A stretch of 33,889 nucleotides of DNA from WTAW01 sp964406575 (lineage in GTDB: Bacteria; Acidobacteriota; Aminicenantia; Aminicenantales; Aminicenantaceae): positions 1 to 33,889 of the forward strand of contig CAYOSH010000040.1 in NCBI GenBank assembly GCA_964406575.1, written 5' to 3'. Shown one piece after another: positions 6,657-15,282 of the stretch. The position numbers and the translations under genes are program-made. The first letter of the stretch is position 1; the number at the start of each line of letters is the position of its first letter. Below the pieces are notes generated by a model. That model saw only the letters and a program-made list of their open reading frames with translations. It was not told the origin of the DNA and searched no databases.

Positions 6657-8501
6657 CTATTCTGATATGACGATATCCTTTGCTGTCTGGCCCGCTTTTT
6701 GAGACGAAACGAAGATTTTGAGCACCGCTTTTAGCGATGGATCCTTCACTCGCAGAATATATGTGTTTTTTGGGCTTTTGGAATATCCATCGATCTGTCC
6801 GATCTTTTTCTTTTTTTCGCCATAAATGATCTCGAGATTATCATCAGGAGACACCTGAAGAATGACGGGCTCTGCGATCTTTAATGCTTCTGCTTGTTCT
6901 GTGGCTGTGGGCAAGAATCCTGAGTTCTTCACGGTGACATCTAGCTGATAAATTCCGCCTTTTTTATCGGTCACCTCTGTCTCACCGATTTCAATTTTAG
7001 GAATCAAGCCAGCAAGATAGATCACAAAGTTGTTCCCCATCTCACATTCATTCTGAATCAAATCGCCCTCAGGAGGGCTGGTTTTGCTCCGGCGCCATCC
7101 GCCGATCTCCACGGTCCCCAATGTAGGGTGGTCATACGTATGCCAATCCACAAAGATCTTTCCGTCCATCTCTTCGTCATTCCACTTGAACCGCTCTTCT
7201 GTGGTGACTTCTCCATCCTTGTCATAATCCGGTGTCTCCCAGTGCTCATCTCCAAGGGAAAAGATCCCGAAGAGGTTGTATGCGGTCTCGATAGAACTGC
7301 CCCAAGCAAAATAACCACGCTCACATCCACAATCTCCGGATTCCCTGCTGAGATCGAAATTCCCATCCAAAAATTGACTGTCGGGATACATACTCTCTGG
7401 GGCATTCTTTAACTTATCGTCCTTATCCCGGTACACTTGTGTGGATTTCCTGTTGGGAGTCTCCGGCGGAAAATTCCAGTCGTAGACTGAAGTCGCTAAG
7501 TCCCAGCCGGAATGTTCGAGACTTCTGGTGCTGGCAATTTTGTAGAGCTCCAGGTCGCCCTTATGCTCAAAATCCTTGTCCGGACTGGTCGTCGGAGGGC
7601 GAAGGATCACACGGCCGCAACAGTGATGCTGGACGTAAACGGCAATGTTGGGATGACTGGAGATAAAATCGACTTCTGCACGAGTGACACGCTCCTCCAT
7701 GGGATACTTCCCCCCACCACGCTGAACGCTTTCCGGCCTCCAGTTTCCGGGATAATTCCTGTTAGAGAGGAACCTCATGCTGAAGCTGTCTTCATTGATC
7801 TTGCCATCTCCATCATTGTCGATCCCCTCAGAATAGATTTTGTAATATATTCCTTCTGTCTCATCCTTCGGTTTTTGGATCATCATTCGCGGATCTTTTG
7901 CAGAGATCTTCATGTCTCCTTCGGGATCTTTCTGCCTCATCTGAACAATAAATCCATCTCCGTCGATATCTTCAGGAGGATCCTCGTCGAAGAGGAAATC
8001 GCCGTCGGAATCCACGGGGTTGGGGTCCTCCCCTGCCGGCTTTCCCGTCAAGTACGCCTCAGCGCCGTCCACATCCAGTCGCGGCACGATATACCAGACG
8101 ACACCGTCCACAATTTTGGTCACATGGGCATCTCTGCCATAATTGGCGAGCAGATACCAGATCGTGTAATTGCAGGACATGGATGCGATGACCTCGCTCG
8201 AATGGATCTGATTCAAGAAGAATCCCGGCTTTTCCTCCGCTTTTCCGGTCTCTGGATTGTTGATCACAAACAACCAAACATCTCTGCCCATCTGAGATTT
8301 GCACATGGTCTTGAGCTCTGTGAGATGGGGGTAGGCATTGTGCATATCCCGCAAATAGTCCGTCAATTCATCATACGTGAAATAGTGATAAAAATCGTAT
8401 TTCTCCAGAGCAACGATCTTTTTAGTTTTTTGGGGTTCGCTGAATGCAGTTGTGCAGGCCAAAAGACAGACACCTATCAAAAGAAATGCAATTTTGCGCA
8501 T
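6657..8501 (-). CDS. Exported M14 zinc carboxypeptidase with DxDxDG insertions
   Basis: A 614-residue M14-family metallopeptidase that would remove C-terminal residues from peptides outside the cytoplasm. The ATG at 8501 is chosen over 8573 because GGGAGAGG precedes it and it yields a signal peptide; LLAC at residues 13-16 fits a lipobox, so it may be a lipoprotein. Zinc ligands are visible as H100 and E103 in NQIHSSE and H292 or H293 in YVQHHCCG; the catalytic Glu is probably E465 in GTVEIGGW. Between and after these lie at least three EF-hand-like acidic loops: DSDGDFLFDED (164-174), DIDGDG (178-183), DNDGDGKINED (228-238) and DYDKDGEVTTEE (425-436). The C-terminal 110 residues look like a beta-sandwich. 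Family is certain, substrate unknown. Confidence 0.88.
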   Translation of the reverse strand: MRKIAFLLIGVCLLACTTAFSEPQKTKKIVALEKYDFYHYFTYDELTDYLRDMHNAYPHLTELKTMCKSQMGRDVWLFVINNPETGKAEEKPGFFLNQIHSSEVIASMSCNYTIWYLLANYGRDAHVTKIVDGVVWYIVPRLDVDGAEAYLTGKPAGEDPNPVDSDGDFLFDEDPPEDIDGDGFIVQMRQKDPEGDMKISAKDPRMMIQKPKDETEGIYYKIYSEGIDNDGDGKINEDSFSMRFLSNRNYPGNWRPESVQRGGGKYPMEERVTRAEVDFISSHPNIAVYVQHHCCGRVILRPPTTSPDKDFEHKGDLELYKIASTRSLEHSGWDLATSVYDWNFPPETPNRKSTQVYRDKDDKLKNAPESMYPDSQFLDGNFDLSRESGDCGCERGYFAWGSSIETAYNLFGIFSLGDEHWETPDYDKDGEVTTEERFKWNDEEMDGKIFVDWHTYDHPTLGTVEIGGWRRSKTSPPEGDLIQNECEMGNNFVIYLAGLIPKIEIGETEVTDKKGGIYQLDVTVKNSGFLPTATEQAEALKIAEPVILQVSPDDNLEIIYGEKKKKIGQIDGYSKSPKNTYILRVKDPSLKAVLKIFVSSQKAGQTAKDIVISE

Positions 8502-8676
8502 AGTTTTCCTCTCCCTTCTCCCCTTTATATTCCGTAAAGTCGTTTGATCGTGCGTTGCCAACAGAAAAGGCATAAAGCACCGTTATTTCTCATGGATGAT
8601 CCGGGTGATATATATGAACGCACATATTTGATACAGAGATGATATCAGTCTTCAAAATCGAAGTCAAAATCAAAAA

Positions 8677-11136
8677 TTATGCATTACGTTTGATAACGAC
8701 AAGGGTGATGTCGTCGTACTGGGGGGCATTGCCTGTGTGTCGGGCAATAGCCTCAAGGATCGCGGATTGGATCTCCCGCGCAGATCGGTCAAGATTCGCC
8801 TGGATGACGTCCACAAGACGTTCAACCCCAAAGAGGTCATCGGAAACCATCTCGGAGAAAGGGTCTGCGGCTTCGGTGATCCCATCGGTGTAAAGCACGA
8901 TCACCTCTCCAGCTCGGATGGCGACTGTCTGCTGATCATAATGCACATCCGGTTGAAATCCCAGGATGAGACCACCCTCTCCCAGGCGTTCGATCCGCCC
9001 ATCCGAGCGAAAAAGCAGAGGTTGGTTATGGCCGGCGTTGGTCGAGGTGAAAATGGATCTCTGTCTGTCCAGGATGCCATAGAAAAAGGTGACGAACATG
9101 TGTGTATCCGTGGAAAGGTATAAAAGGTTGTTTATCCGATAGACCACTTCTGCGACTTTTCCGGGCTGGAAAATCTGGGCATGAAGGGATGCCTGAAGAT
9201 TGGCCATGAGCAAAGCTGCGGGGATTCCTTTTCCAGACACATCGGCAATAGCAATCCCCAACTGTCCATCGCCGACATCCAGAAAATCAAAATAATCACC
9301 GCCTACCTGCTGGCTGGGCAAGCTGGTTCCTGTGATTTCAAACCCAGAAAAGACGGGCATGTCATGCGGCAAGAGTTTCTCCTGGATCTCTCGAGCTGTT
9401 TCGAGCTCCCGCTCGAGGCGTTCGCGCTCGATGGCCTCTTCCTGGCCTTTTTTGACGGCAGCAGCCATCTCATTGAACGATACGGCAAGGTCACCGAGTT
9501 CATCTTCGTTGGGGATTTCGATCTGGATGTCAAAATCTCCCTTTGCGATCTGTCTTGTCCCCTGGTGAAGAGCTTTCACCGCTGAGGTGATTCCTCCGGC
9601 TATTCTGATCCCGAAAAAGAGGGCAAAAGCTTCGAGGATCAGAAGGATGACAAAGAGAGCTAAAAGTACCGACATCACCAGAAGGGAGAGAGGGTTCTGT
9701 TCCGAAAAAAACGCTTGAACAATACTGAATAAGCTGGATTCGGTCATCAACAGAATTTTTTGATCTTGAAACTTCCCCTCGGCAAAAGAGACAACATCCA
9801 CATCCGTCATCCCAAAATACAGCGTCTTCCTCCAAAGTGTGACTTTTGTCGTTCTGGGAGTTCCATTCTCTCCAGGCTCAGCCTGATATTTCCCGTGTAT
9901 CTCCTTTTGCGAGGGTTTTTCGCCTTTGGGAACAGAGCGTATCAGGATATCCCTAGAAATCCCGATATCGATAGGGTTTGAAAAGGATAGTTTGACATCC
10001 GATTGGAGGATATCCGCGAGCCTGTTCATCATGCTGCTATCCAGAAGGCATCCTTTGATATCCATTGACGGGAGTGCGATATCTCCAAATCGAATAAGCC
10101 ATATATCCGAGCCGATCCAGAAAAATTGTGCCTGCCTGGACTGCTGCCATTCTTTGACTCTAGATGCGTCCGTTTGTAATGCCTGCAGAAATTCCGAAAA
10201 CCATGCGGGTGTATTCTCTTCCTTCTGAATATTCACACCATCGCTCACATACATGAAAGAACTGTTCGATATCGTGCCGATGAATGTACCATCAACAGCG
10301 GCAAGGCTTGCCCAATCTTTGAGGATAGCTTTGGCGCGAGTGGCACGGCTTGCGCCTAAGGTGCTGTAGATAGTGAGAGCTCCCATGACATTGACAAGGA
10401 GGAGAGGGATAAAAGCGATCAAAATAGCACTCACGGCCAATTTGGGCTTCAGTTTCATAAAATGGAGGCGGATATTCAGGAAGATATGGAGAATGCTGAA
10501 AAACCAAAAAAAGCGGAGAGACCAAACCGAATAGTCTACGAGATGCTGTCCTAAATCCACAAAGCTAAAGGGCTGTGAACTTGAGAACAAAAAATCTTCT
10601 GTTTGTGGAATGGCTTCCGCGCGAGCACCGATCTCAGTTGTCTTTCCAGGAATCCATCCCAAACTCAACAAACAAAAAACGATAAAACCGATCAGATATA
10701 AAGCTGCCCGGCGTCGGGACGTAAGATGCCTATAAGGTTTATAGAGCCGGATCAAGAGGAAGACAAAGGCAAAAGCCTGGGCTGCGATCCAAATTCCTAA
10801 TTCAGAGGAAAAGATCACGACAAGGATCAAGCTTAGACATAGCCATACGATCCAAAATTTCTTGAATTTGGAATCGAGGAGTAGCATTCGGATAGCACAT
10901 ATCCACGTCGCAAGCGCGACAAGCGCTGCCAGCCAGAGCGATCCGGGGTGTTCGAAGCCTGACAAAATCCGGATCAGCCAGACGATCAAAGACCCTGTTA
11001 TGATCAAGAGCGTGCAGCGCCAGACGCGCTCGTTGAGGGCAGAGGATTCTTTTTTCTTTTTTTTACCTGAGATGCCAAAAGCATTGTTGTGAGACACTTT
11101 TTGGTTTTCCTGTTTCTTCGCTTTTTCTTGTGTCAT
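8677..11136 (-). CDS. Multi-TM HAMP-SpoIIE (PP2C-type) Ser/Thr phosphatase
   Basis: An 819-residue membrane-bound phosphatase of the RsbU/SpoIIE group. The N-terminal 260 residues hold about seven membrane segments. An extracytoplasmic or linker region spans about 265-480, then another membrane segment (LLVMSVLLALFVILLILEAF, about 485-504). A HAMP domain follows (about 508-562, with NEDELGDLAVSFNEM), a coiled-coil linker (EREREL, AREIQEKLLP), and the PP2C domain from about 600 with metal-binding motifs VGGDYFDF (D614), ADVSGKGIPAALLMA (D632), YTDGITEA and YDDITLVV. Such enzymes usually dephosphorylate an anti-anti-sigma factor; no STAS or anti-sigma gene is nearby. It is 96 bases downstream of the TPR-thioredoxin gene on the same strand. 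The domain call is secure, the signal and target are unknown. Confidence 0.88.
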   Translation of the reverse strand: MTQEKAKKQENQKVSHNNAFGISGKKKKKESSALNERVWRCTLLIITGSLIVWLIRILSGFEHPGSLWLAALVALATWICAIRMLLLDSKFKKFWIVWLCLSLILVVIFSSELGIWIAAQAFAFVFLLIRLYKPYRHLTSRRRAALYLIGFIVFCLLSLGWIPGKTTEIGARAEAIPQTEDFLFSSSQPFSFVDLGQHLVDYSVWSLRFFWFFSILHIFLNIRLHFMKLKPKLAVSAILIAFIPLLLVNVMGALTIYSTLGASRATRAKAILKDWASLAAVDGTFIGTISNSSFMYVSDGVNIQKEENTPAWFSEFLQALQTDASRVKEWQQSRQAQFFWIGSDIWLIRFGDIALPSMDIKGCLLDSSMMNRLADILQSDVKLSFSNPIDIGISRDILIRSVPKGEKPSQKEIHGKYQAEPGENGTPRTTKVTLWRKTLYFGMTDVDVVSFAEGKFQDQKILLMTESSLFSIVQAFFSEQNPLSLLVMSVLLALFVILLILEAFALFFGIRIAGGITSAVKALHQGTRQIAKGDFDIQIEIPNEDELGDLAVSFNEMAAAVKKGQEEAIERERLERELETAREIQEKLLPHDMPVFSGFEITGTSLPSQQVGGDYFDFLDVGDGQLGIAIADVSGKGIPAALLMANLQASLHAQIFQPGKVAEVVYRINNLLYLSTDTHMFVTFFYGILDRQRSIFTSTNAGHNQPLLFRSDGRIERLGEGGLILGFQPDVHYDQQTVAIRAGEVIVLYTDGITEAADPFSEMVSDDLFGVERLVDVIQANLDRSAREIQSAILEAIARHTGNAPQYDDITLVVIKRNA

Positions 11137-11232
11137 TTTTGTCTCACTATCAATCCTTGTTTGGCTCCCTTTTCAAAGGATCCATATCCATGGACAGTAG
11201 TATAGTCCAAAAAAAGGCCGTAAGAAATATTT

Positions 11233-12786
11233 TTATTCCACATTGCAGATGACAGCGTTGTAAACATTTTTGGTTGATCTATCCTGAACAAAAAAAACCA
11301 CTTTCAAACGGGCACGGTCGATCGTGTAGTGCTTCTCTTTAAAAGTGAAATTAGTCTCTTTTTCATAAGCGGATAATCGTTGCTCCCCGTTCCGTTCTGC
11401 ATCCAGGATGTTGAATACGAACTCTCTTTCTTTGATTTCTTTGGGAAGAACGATACGGAAATCACGGATAATATTCTTATGGAAGAGAATTCCATTCTCT
11501 CCGGCATATTTGACTTCATCCTCAAGGAGAACAAGATTGTAATCGGCGTTTGTGATCTCCTTGTCGAACGAGAGACTAACCCTGATATTCTCCCCGTTCC
11601 GTTTCGCGCTGATCTGCAATTTGACTTTTGGTGATTCATAGATACGCGCGTTGATTTCAGAGGCATATTCGTCGAATTTTGCTTTCGCTCTTTGAATGGG
11701 TCCTCCACCACTGAGCTTCTTCTCTCCATCAATGTACACCGTGGGTGTGCTGTTCACTTTATAAAAATACGCTCTCGCCCTTGTGGCTTCGTTCATCAGA
11801 GGGTCAGGCCTGGGGATCGGGAGATGATATTCAAGAATCACCAGATGATCTTGGCTGAAAGCCTCGAGCAATCCATCGAAACCCACATCGGCAGCCACAC
11901 AAGGAGGGCATTCCGAACCGGTGAAAAGCTCTGCAAGCACAACCTTCCCCCGCCATTCTTGTGTGGGTTTGAATTGTGCAGGGTGAAAAGGGAGTTCGCG
12001 TTGCCTGGCCTCCAGAAGGCTCTCGAATCCTTCCAGGTTTCCGTGCAGTTTTTGATACAATCCCCTGGCCCGGTCAACCGAATCTTCGAAATTCCCGACC
12101 GCAGCATTAAAAAAACTGTTAAAGGCCTCCTGGGCTTGATTCAACTGCTCAAAAGTGACTCCCTGAGCGTACCAAAATGCCCCATCTTTTTCTCCCCCGT
12201 TCTCCACATATAAGGCCAAGGCCTCTTGTGCTTTTTGTGGTCTCCCCTCATTGAGGTAAGCCTTAGATATCATGAGATAACGCAGAGCCAGTCCCTTCTC
12301 GACAAATGGCTTCTGGCGCTCAGGAAGTTTTTGCAAAAATTCTGGATTTTTCGCGAGCTTCTCTGTTTCATTTGCAAACAGAAGGATAATTTGGGTGACT
12401 TTTTTTTTGTCGAACTGTGAAATCCTGGCATGCTGCAATATGTCGAGACCCGCATAGTAAAACATGAAAAGCCTGTTCAGACCTGAAGCCTTTTGAAACT
12501 TCATGCTTTGCAGTTTGATGATCTCTTCCAAAGACGTGCTGAGTTCGATCTTGGCGTTTGTGATGGCATTTTGGATAAGACCCGCATATTTGCTGTTTGG
12601 ATACTCAGATCTGATCCGTTCCAGCTCTGTGATCCGCGCATTCGCATCTTCAATCCTCCGGGCCCTCATAAATAGCCTGTACTCCGGAGCTGCCTCCTGT
12701 TCCTCTTGAGACTTGAGAACGATGGAAAACACCAGGACAAAAAACAGCATAAAAATGATCGTCTTGTTCTGCATTCGCACACTCAT
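11233..12786 (-). CDS. Exported TPR-thioredoxin-fold protein with CPPC motif
   Basis: The ATG at 12786 has GGAGG six bases upstream and gives 517 residues with a signal peptide (NKTIIFMLFFVLVFSIVL, ending near KSQ). Residues about 30-270 are helical and TPR-like, including YLNEGRPQKAQEALALY and TFEQLNQAQEAFNSFFNAA. A thioredoxin-like domain follows: VVLAELFTGSECPPCVAAD places a CPPC pair at 293-296, and NSTPTVYIDG supplies the cis-proline loop (about 345-354). The last 130 residues are beta-rich, resembling a C-terminal adhesion or binding module. The protein is probably periplasmic and acts in thiol chemistry. I know no named family with this exact order. The gene lies between the frame-broken relic (its stop is one base upstream) and the SpoIIE phosphatase. 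Confidence 0.8.
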   Translation of the reverse strand: MSVRMQNKTIIFMLFFVLVFSIVLKSQEEQEAAPEYRLFMRARRIEDANARITELERIRSEYPNSKYAGLIQNAITNAKIELSTSLEEIIKLQSMKFQKASGLNRLFMFYYAGLDILQHARISQFDKKKVTQIILLFANETEKLAKNPEFLQKLPERQKPFVEKGLALRYLMISKAYLNEGRPQKAQEALALYVENGGEKDGAFWYAQGVTFEQLNQAQEAFNSFFNAAVGNFEDSVDRARGLYQKLHGNLEGFESLLEARQRELPFHPAQFKPTQEWRGKVVLAELFTGSECPPCVAADVGFDGLLEAFSQDHLVILEYHLPIPRPDPLMNEATRARAYFYKVNSTPTVYIDGEKKLSGGGPIQRAKAKFDEYASEINARIYESPKVKLQISAKRNGENIRVSLSFDKEITNADYNLVLLEDEVKYAGENGILFHKNIIRDFRIVLPKEIKEREFVFNILDAERNGEQRLSAYEKETNFTFKEKHYTIDRARLKVVFFVQDRSTKNVYNAVICNVE

Positions 12787-12787
12787 G

Positions 12788-12995
12788 TTAGGCCTCCAAC
12801 ACAATTCTCAATTCTAGACGAATTCGGGCAAAATTGCCACATTTAGGACACTCAGGTGTCATGCCGTCAGGGACTTCGGGATGTTTTCCAGCCACTCCTT
12901 CAAGCTATTATCGGGTGGGTATTTTCAAGTCAGCCCAGGATGCCGTTTCCAATTCATGAACACAGCAAATCCCAGAAAAAAATCGGAGTAGCCGC
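12788..12995 (-). pseudogene. Frame-broken relic ending in a CPKC zinc-ribbon-like motif
   Basis: Between the HtrA-like gene and the TPR-thioredoxin gene, all three minus frames in turn give protein-like text that overlaps end to end. The first reads CVHELETASWADLKIPTR then stop; the second PPDNSLKEWLENIPKSL then stop (12859-12861); the third VPDGMTPECPKCGNFARIRL continuing to a TAA at 12788-12790. Two frameshifts would join them into one C-terminal domain with a Cys-x-x-Cys knuckle. The last 24 codons could also be read from an ATG at 12862, but no SD precedes it. I do not recognise the family. Confidence 0.4.
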
Positions 12996-13083
12996 CCTAC
13001 CGCTTAACGAAACTCCGGAAAAGGCAGGCCAGGAAAAAATGGAACTGTTTTCTAGGGTCGTAGGGAAGGCAATGATTTTCGAT

Positions 13084-14130
13084 CTATGCAGCTTCGTCTG
13101 GGACGACTTCGATATTGGCTTGGTTCTTGCCGCGGATCCTCTTGAGCTTTATGGCCCGTTTGGGCTCCCATTCCGCCAGAACGCGGTAGATATCATCTAT
13201 ACTTTTCACCTCTTGATCGTGGATGCTCACGATGATGTCACCTGGGATCAATCCCGTTTTTTTGGCTGGACCTTCGGGGTCAACAGAGGCGATTTCCACA
13301 GCATACTCACTCTTGAGGTTATGATATCGAACGATCCTCCGATCCAGGAGACGTCTGAATCCTACGATGCCCAGATAACTCCGCCTGACCTTCCCTTGAG
13401 TCATCAACTGGCTCACAATCCATTTGGCTGTAAGGGAGGGGATGGCAAAACCTATTCCCTGGGCCATAGCAATGATAGCTGTGTTGATCCCGATAACCCT
13501 TCCTCGTGAATCCAACAGAGCTCCGCCGGAATTTCCTGGGTTGAGAGGGGCTGTGTGCTGGATGATGTTTTCGATAAGGCGGCCTTCCTGGCTTCTAAGC
13601 GTCCGGCCAAGGGCGCTGATGACTCCTGTAACGACAGTCGATTGAAAACCATAAGGATTTCCCATCGCGATGGCCAGTTGCCCTACGCGGAGTTTAGAAG
13701 AATCGCCCAGAGTGGCATAGGATAGGTTGGAGGAATGGACAGCGATAACAGCCAAATCTGTCGATGGGTCCTGACCCATCTTTGTTGCCAAAAGGCGTTT
13801 CCCATCCATAAAGACGGCCTCAATCTGTTTTGCCTTCGCCACAACATGATTGTTAGTCAGAATGTATCCGTCTGGTGTGAAAACGACTCCAGATCCAGCA
13901 CCTGTGGGAGCATACTCAGCCTGCCGGTTTCTCTCCCCGGTCGAAATAGAAACTATGGCCGGACCTACTGTGTCCACAACTTTGATGACTGCCTTTGAAT
14001 AGGCATCAAGGAGTTCCGCATCAGAACCATCCTCATTGCTGACCTCGCAGACCTTACCCAAATACCCATCTCCTGTGGCATAAGCGTCGCCATTTATCCA
14101 CGCCAGTGGATTTTCCTTCATATGACTCAT
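13084..14130 (-). CDS. HtrA/DegP-like trypsin-fold protease with one PDZ domain
   Basis: A 348-residue S1C serine protease. The triad is visible as H95 (LTNNHVVAK), D125 (DPSTDLAVIAV) and S201 (LNPGNSGGALL). One PDZ domain occupies about 265-345 (GLIPGDIIVSIHDQEV, IDDIYRVLAEWEPKRAIKLKR). HtrA proteins normally act in the periplasm on misfolded proteins and start with a signal peptide or membrane anchor; this one begins MSHMKENPLAWINGDAYATG with no hydrophobic stretch in the first 50 residues. The start is supported by AGAAGG four bases before the ATG, and no longer reading with a signal is visible. It may therefore be cytoplasmic. The protease call is certain, location is inference. Confidence 0.88.
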   Translation of the reverse strand: MSHMKENPLAWINGDAYATGDGYLGKVCEVSNEDGSDAELLDAYSKAVIKVVDTVGPAIVSISTGERNRQAEYAPTGAGSGVVFTPDGYILTNNHVVAKAKQIEAVFMDGKRLLATKMGQDPSTDLAVIAVHSSNLSYATLGDSSKLRVGQLAIAMGNPYGFQSTVVTGVISALGRTLRSQEGRLIENIIQHTAPLNPGNSGGALLDSRGRVIGINTAIIAMAQGIGFAIPSLTAKWIVSQLMTQGKVRRSYLGIVGFRRLLDRRIVRYHNLKSEYAVEIASVDPEGPAKKTGLIPGDIIVSIHDQEVKSIDDIYRVLAEWEPKRAIKLKRIRGKNQANIEVVPDEAA

Positions 14131-14147
14131 GTTGCCTTCTCTGTATC

Positions 14148-14180
14148 AGTATAGGATACCAGCAATCCCGGAGCCGGGAT
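14148..14180 (-). promoter_or_regulatory. Candidate htrA-like promoter with palindrome over the -35
   Basis: On the minus strand TATACT (14148-14153) lies 17 bases before the start codon. Seventeen bases further upstream, where a -35 would be, is the near-perfect palindrome ATCCCGG-CT-CCGGGAT (14165-14180). No consensus -35 is seen. The arrangement fits an operator replacing or covering the -35, but the palindrome also lies about 85 bases past the end of the DUF2752 gene. Confidence 0.35.
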
Positions 14181-14261
14181 CACCTCACAACATCACCATA
14201 TCTATTATACAGGAGAGACAAAATTTGAGTGAGATAATTTTTTTGAACCGGTCTTTACCTC

Positions 14262-14729
14262 TCAAAAAAAAAGGGTGTATCCCCAGTTGAATGCAAAAAG
14301 CACAGCAAGAACGATGATCCCTCTATTCAAGATTTTCCCCGAGCCGAAGATTCGAGCGGATAAAACGGGAAAAAAGATTGCACTTAGCCGGTAGAAAAAT
14401 TGAAGCCAGATATAAGCGAGCGTGAGCAATCCCAAACGATGATATGTCAGGCTCGCTTGAAAATTATCGTGCATGGCTTCAACGATCGACCGCGTCAACC
14501 CACAACCGGGGCATGGCAACCCAGTTAGGTTGCGAAAGGAGCATGTATCAGGGATCGGGATATGCCCGAAATGAAGATAAGGAGAGCCCGGTCTTGGCGG
14601 AGACAGCAGCACCCCACCCACCAAAATACCTATACAGAAGAAAAGCACAACCCAATGGGACGTGAGTTCTCCTTCTCTCTGCGGATGTTTTTCAGGCTTT
14701 CGGTCGAGCTGAAGAGAATCCTTTGGCAT
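14262..14729 (-). CDS. DUF2752 membrane protein
   Basis: A 155-residue protein with a hydrophilic N-terminus (about 25 residues), a membrane segment at about 26-43, the DUF2752 signature NLTGLPCPGCGLTRSI (C73, C76, about 67-82), and two further membrane segments. The CPGCGLTR motif is the hallmark of this family, whose biochemical role is not known; its position just after the first membrane segment would place the cysteines near the membrane face. It begins eight bases after the stop of the 140-residue membrane protein, so the two form an operon. Family call is secure; function unknown. Confidence 0.85.
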   Translation of the reverse strand: MPKDSLQLDRKPEKHPQREGELTSHWVVLFFCIGILVGGVLLSPPRPGSPYLHFGHIPIPDTCSFRNLTGLPCPGCGLTRSIVEAMHDNFQASLTYHRLGLLTLAYIWLQFFYRLSAIFFPVLSARIFGSGKILNRGIIVLAVLFAFNWGYTLFF

Positions 14730-14737
14730 AGAATTGG

Positions 14738-15160
14738 CTAGTGAAAGGCAGATTTAACCTCAGGTTTCGTCAACGCCGTAAGACACCAGATTCCGATGGG
14801 CAGACCTAAAATACAGCATGGGCTTATGCAGGGAATCATAGCCAGTATACTTGCGGCCATGGCCAAACCCCACTGTTTGAGCTCCTTCATCTTGAGAGCT
14901 GCATAGATAATAAATCCTGCCACTAGAATACCGACAAAGGAACTTCCAATCCCTGCAGCACCCTCCCAGAGTTCCTCATATTTGTCTGGGAGTCTGTCCC
15001 ACCCGAGAAATCCCAGACCAGTCCCGATAAGAAGAGAAAAAAAGGCTGCCAGTGAAAAAATGGCACCGATGATTCCCGTGATGAGGAGTCCAGTGGACGG
15101 ACCAGAAACCTGATGGGACATATCAGGCGCAGTCGGAGGGATGTTTTGCTCGTTGCTCAT
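14738..15160 (-). CDS. Four-TM small membrane protein, unknown
   Basis: I cannot name a characterised family. The 140 residues have a Pro/Ser/Asn-rich cytoplasmic N-terminus of about 20, then four hydrophobic segments: LLITGIIGAIFSLAAFFSLL, IGSSFVGILVAGFIIYAALK, GLAMAASILAMIPCISPCCI and an overlapping LGLPIGIWCLTAL. It ends LTKPEVKSAFH, a tail often seen in small uncharacterised membrane proteins of Planctomycetes and Acidobacteria. A strong AAGGAGG precedes the ATG. It is the first gene of a pair with the DUF2752 gene, which suggests a joint membrane function. Confidence 0.75.
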   Translation of the reverse strand: MSNEQNIPPTAPDMSHQVSGPSTGLLITGIIGAIFSLAAFFSLLIGTGLGFLGWDRLPDKYEELWEGAAGIGSSFVGILVAGFIIYAALKMKELKQWGLAMAASILAMIPCISPCCILGLPIGIWCLTALTKPEVKSAFH

Positions 15161-15282
15161 ATTGCCTCCTTGACATTCTAAGATTAGGGTCGCTTAAATC
15201 AAAAAACCTATACCGACAATGCCGTATATATCAAAAAATACATATTCTCATCCAGAGAGTTTCCCGGCTAATGACCTTTGGT

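Noticed and set aside
7512..8537. Long plus-strand open frame (341 codons) opposite the M14 peptidase gene
   Set aside because: Antisense shadow: no RBS, no motif, and the minus frame is a clear peptidase with all active-site residues.
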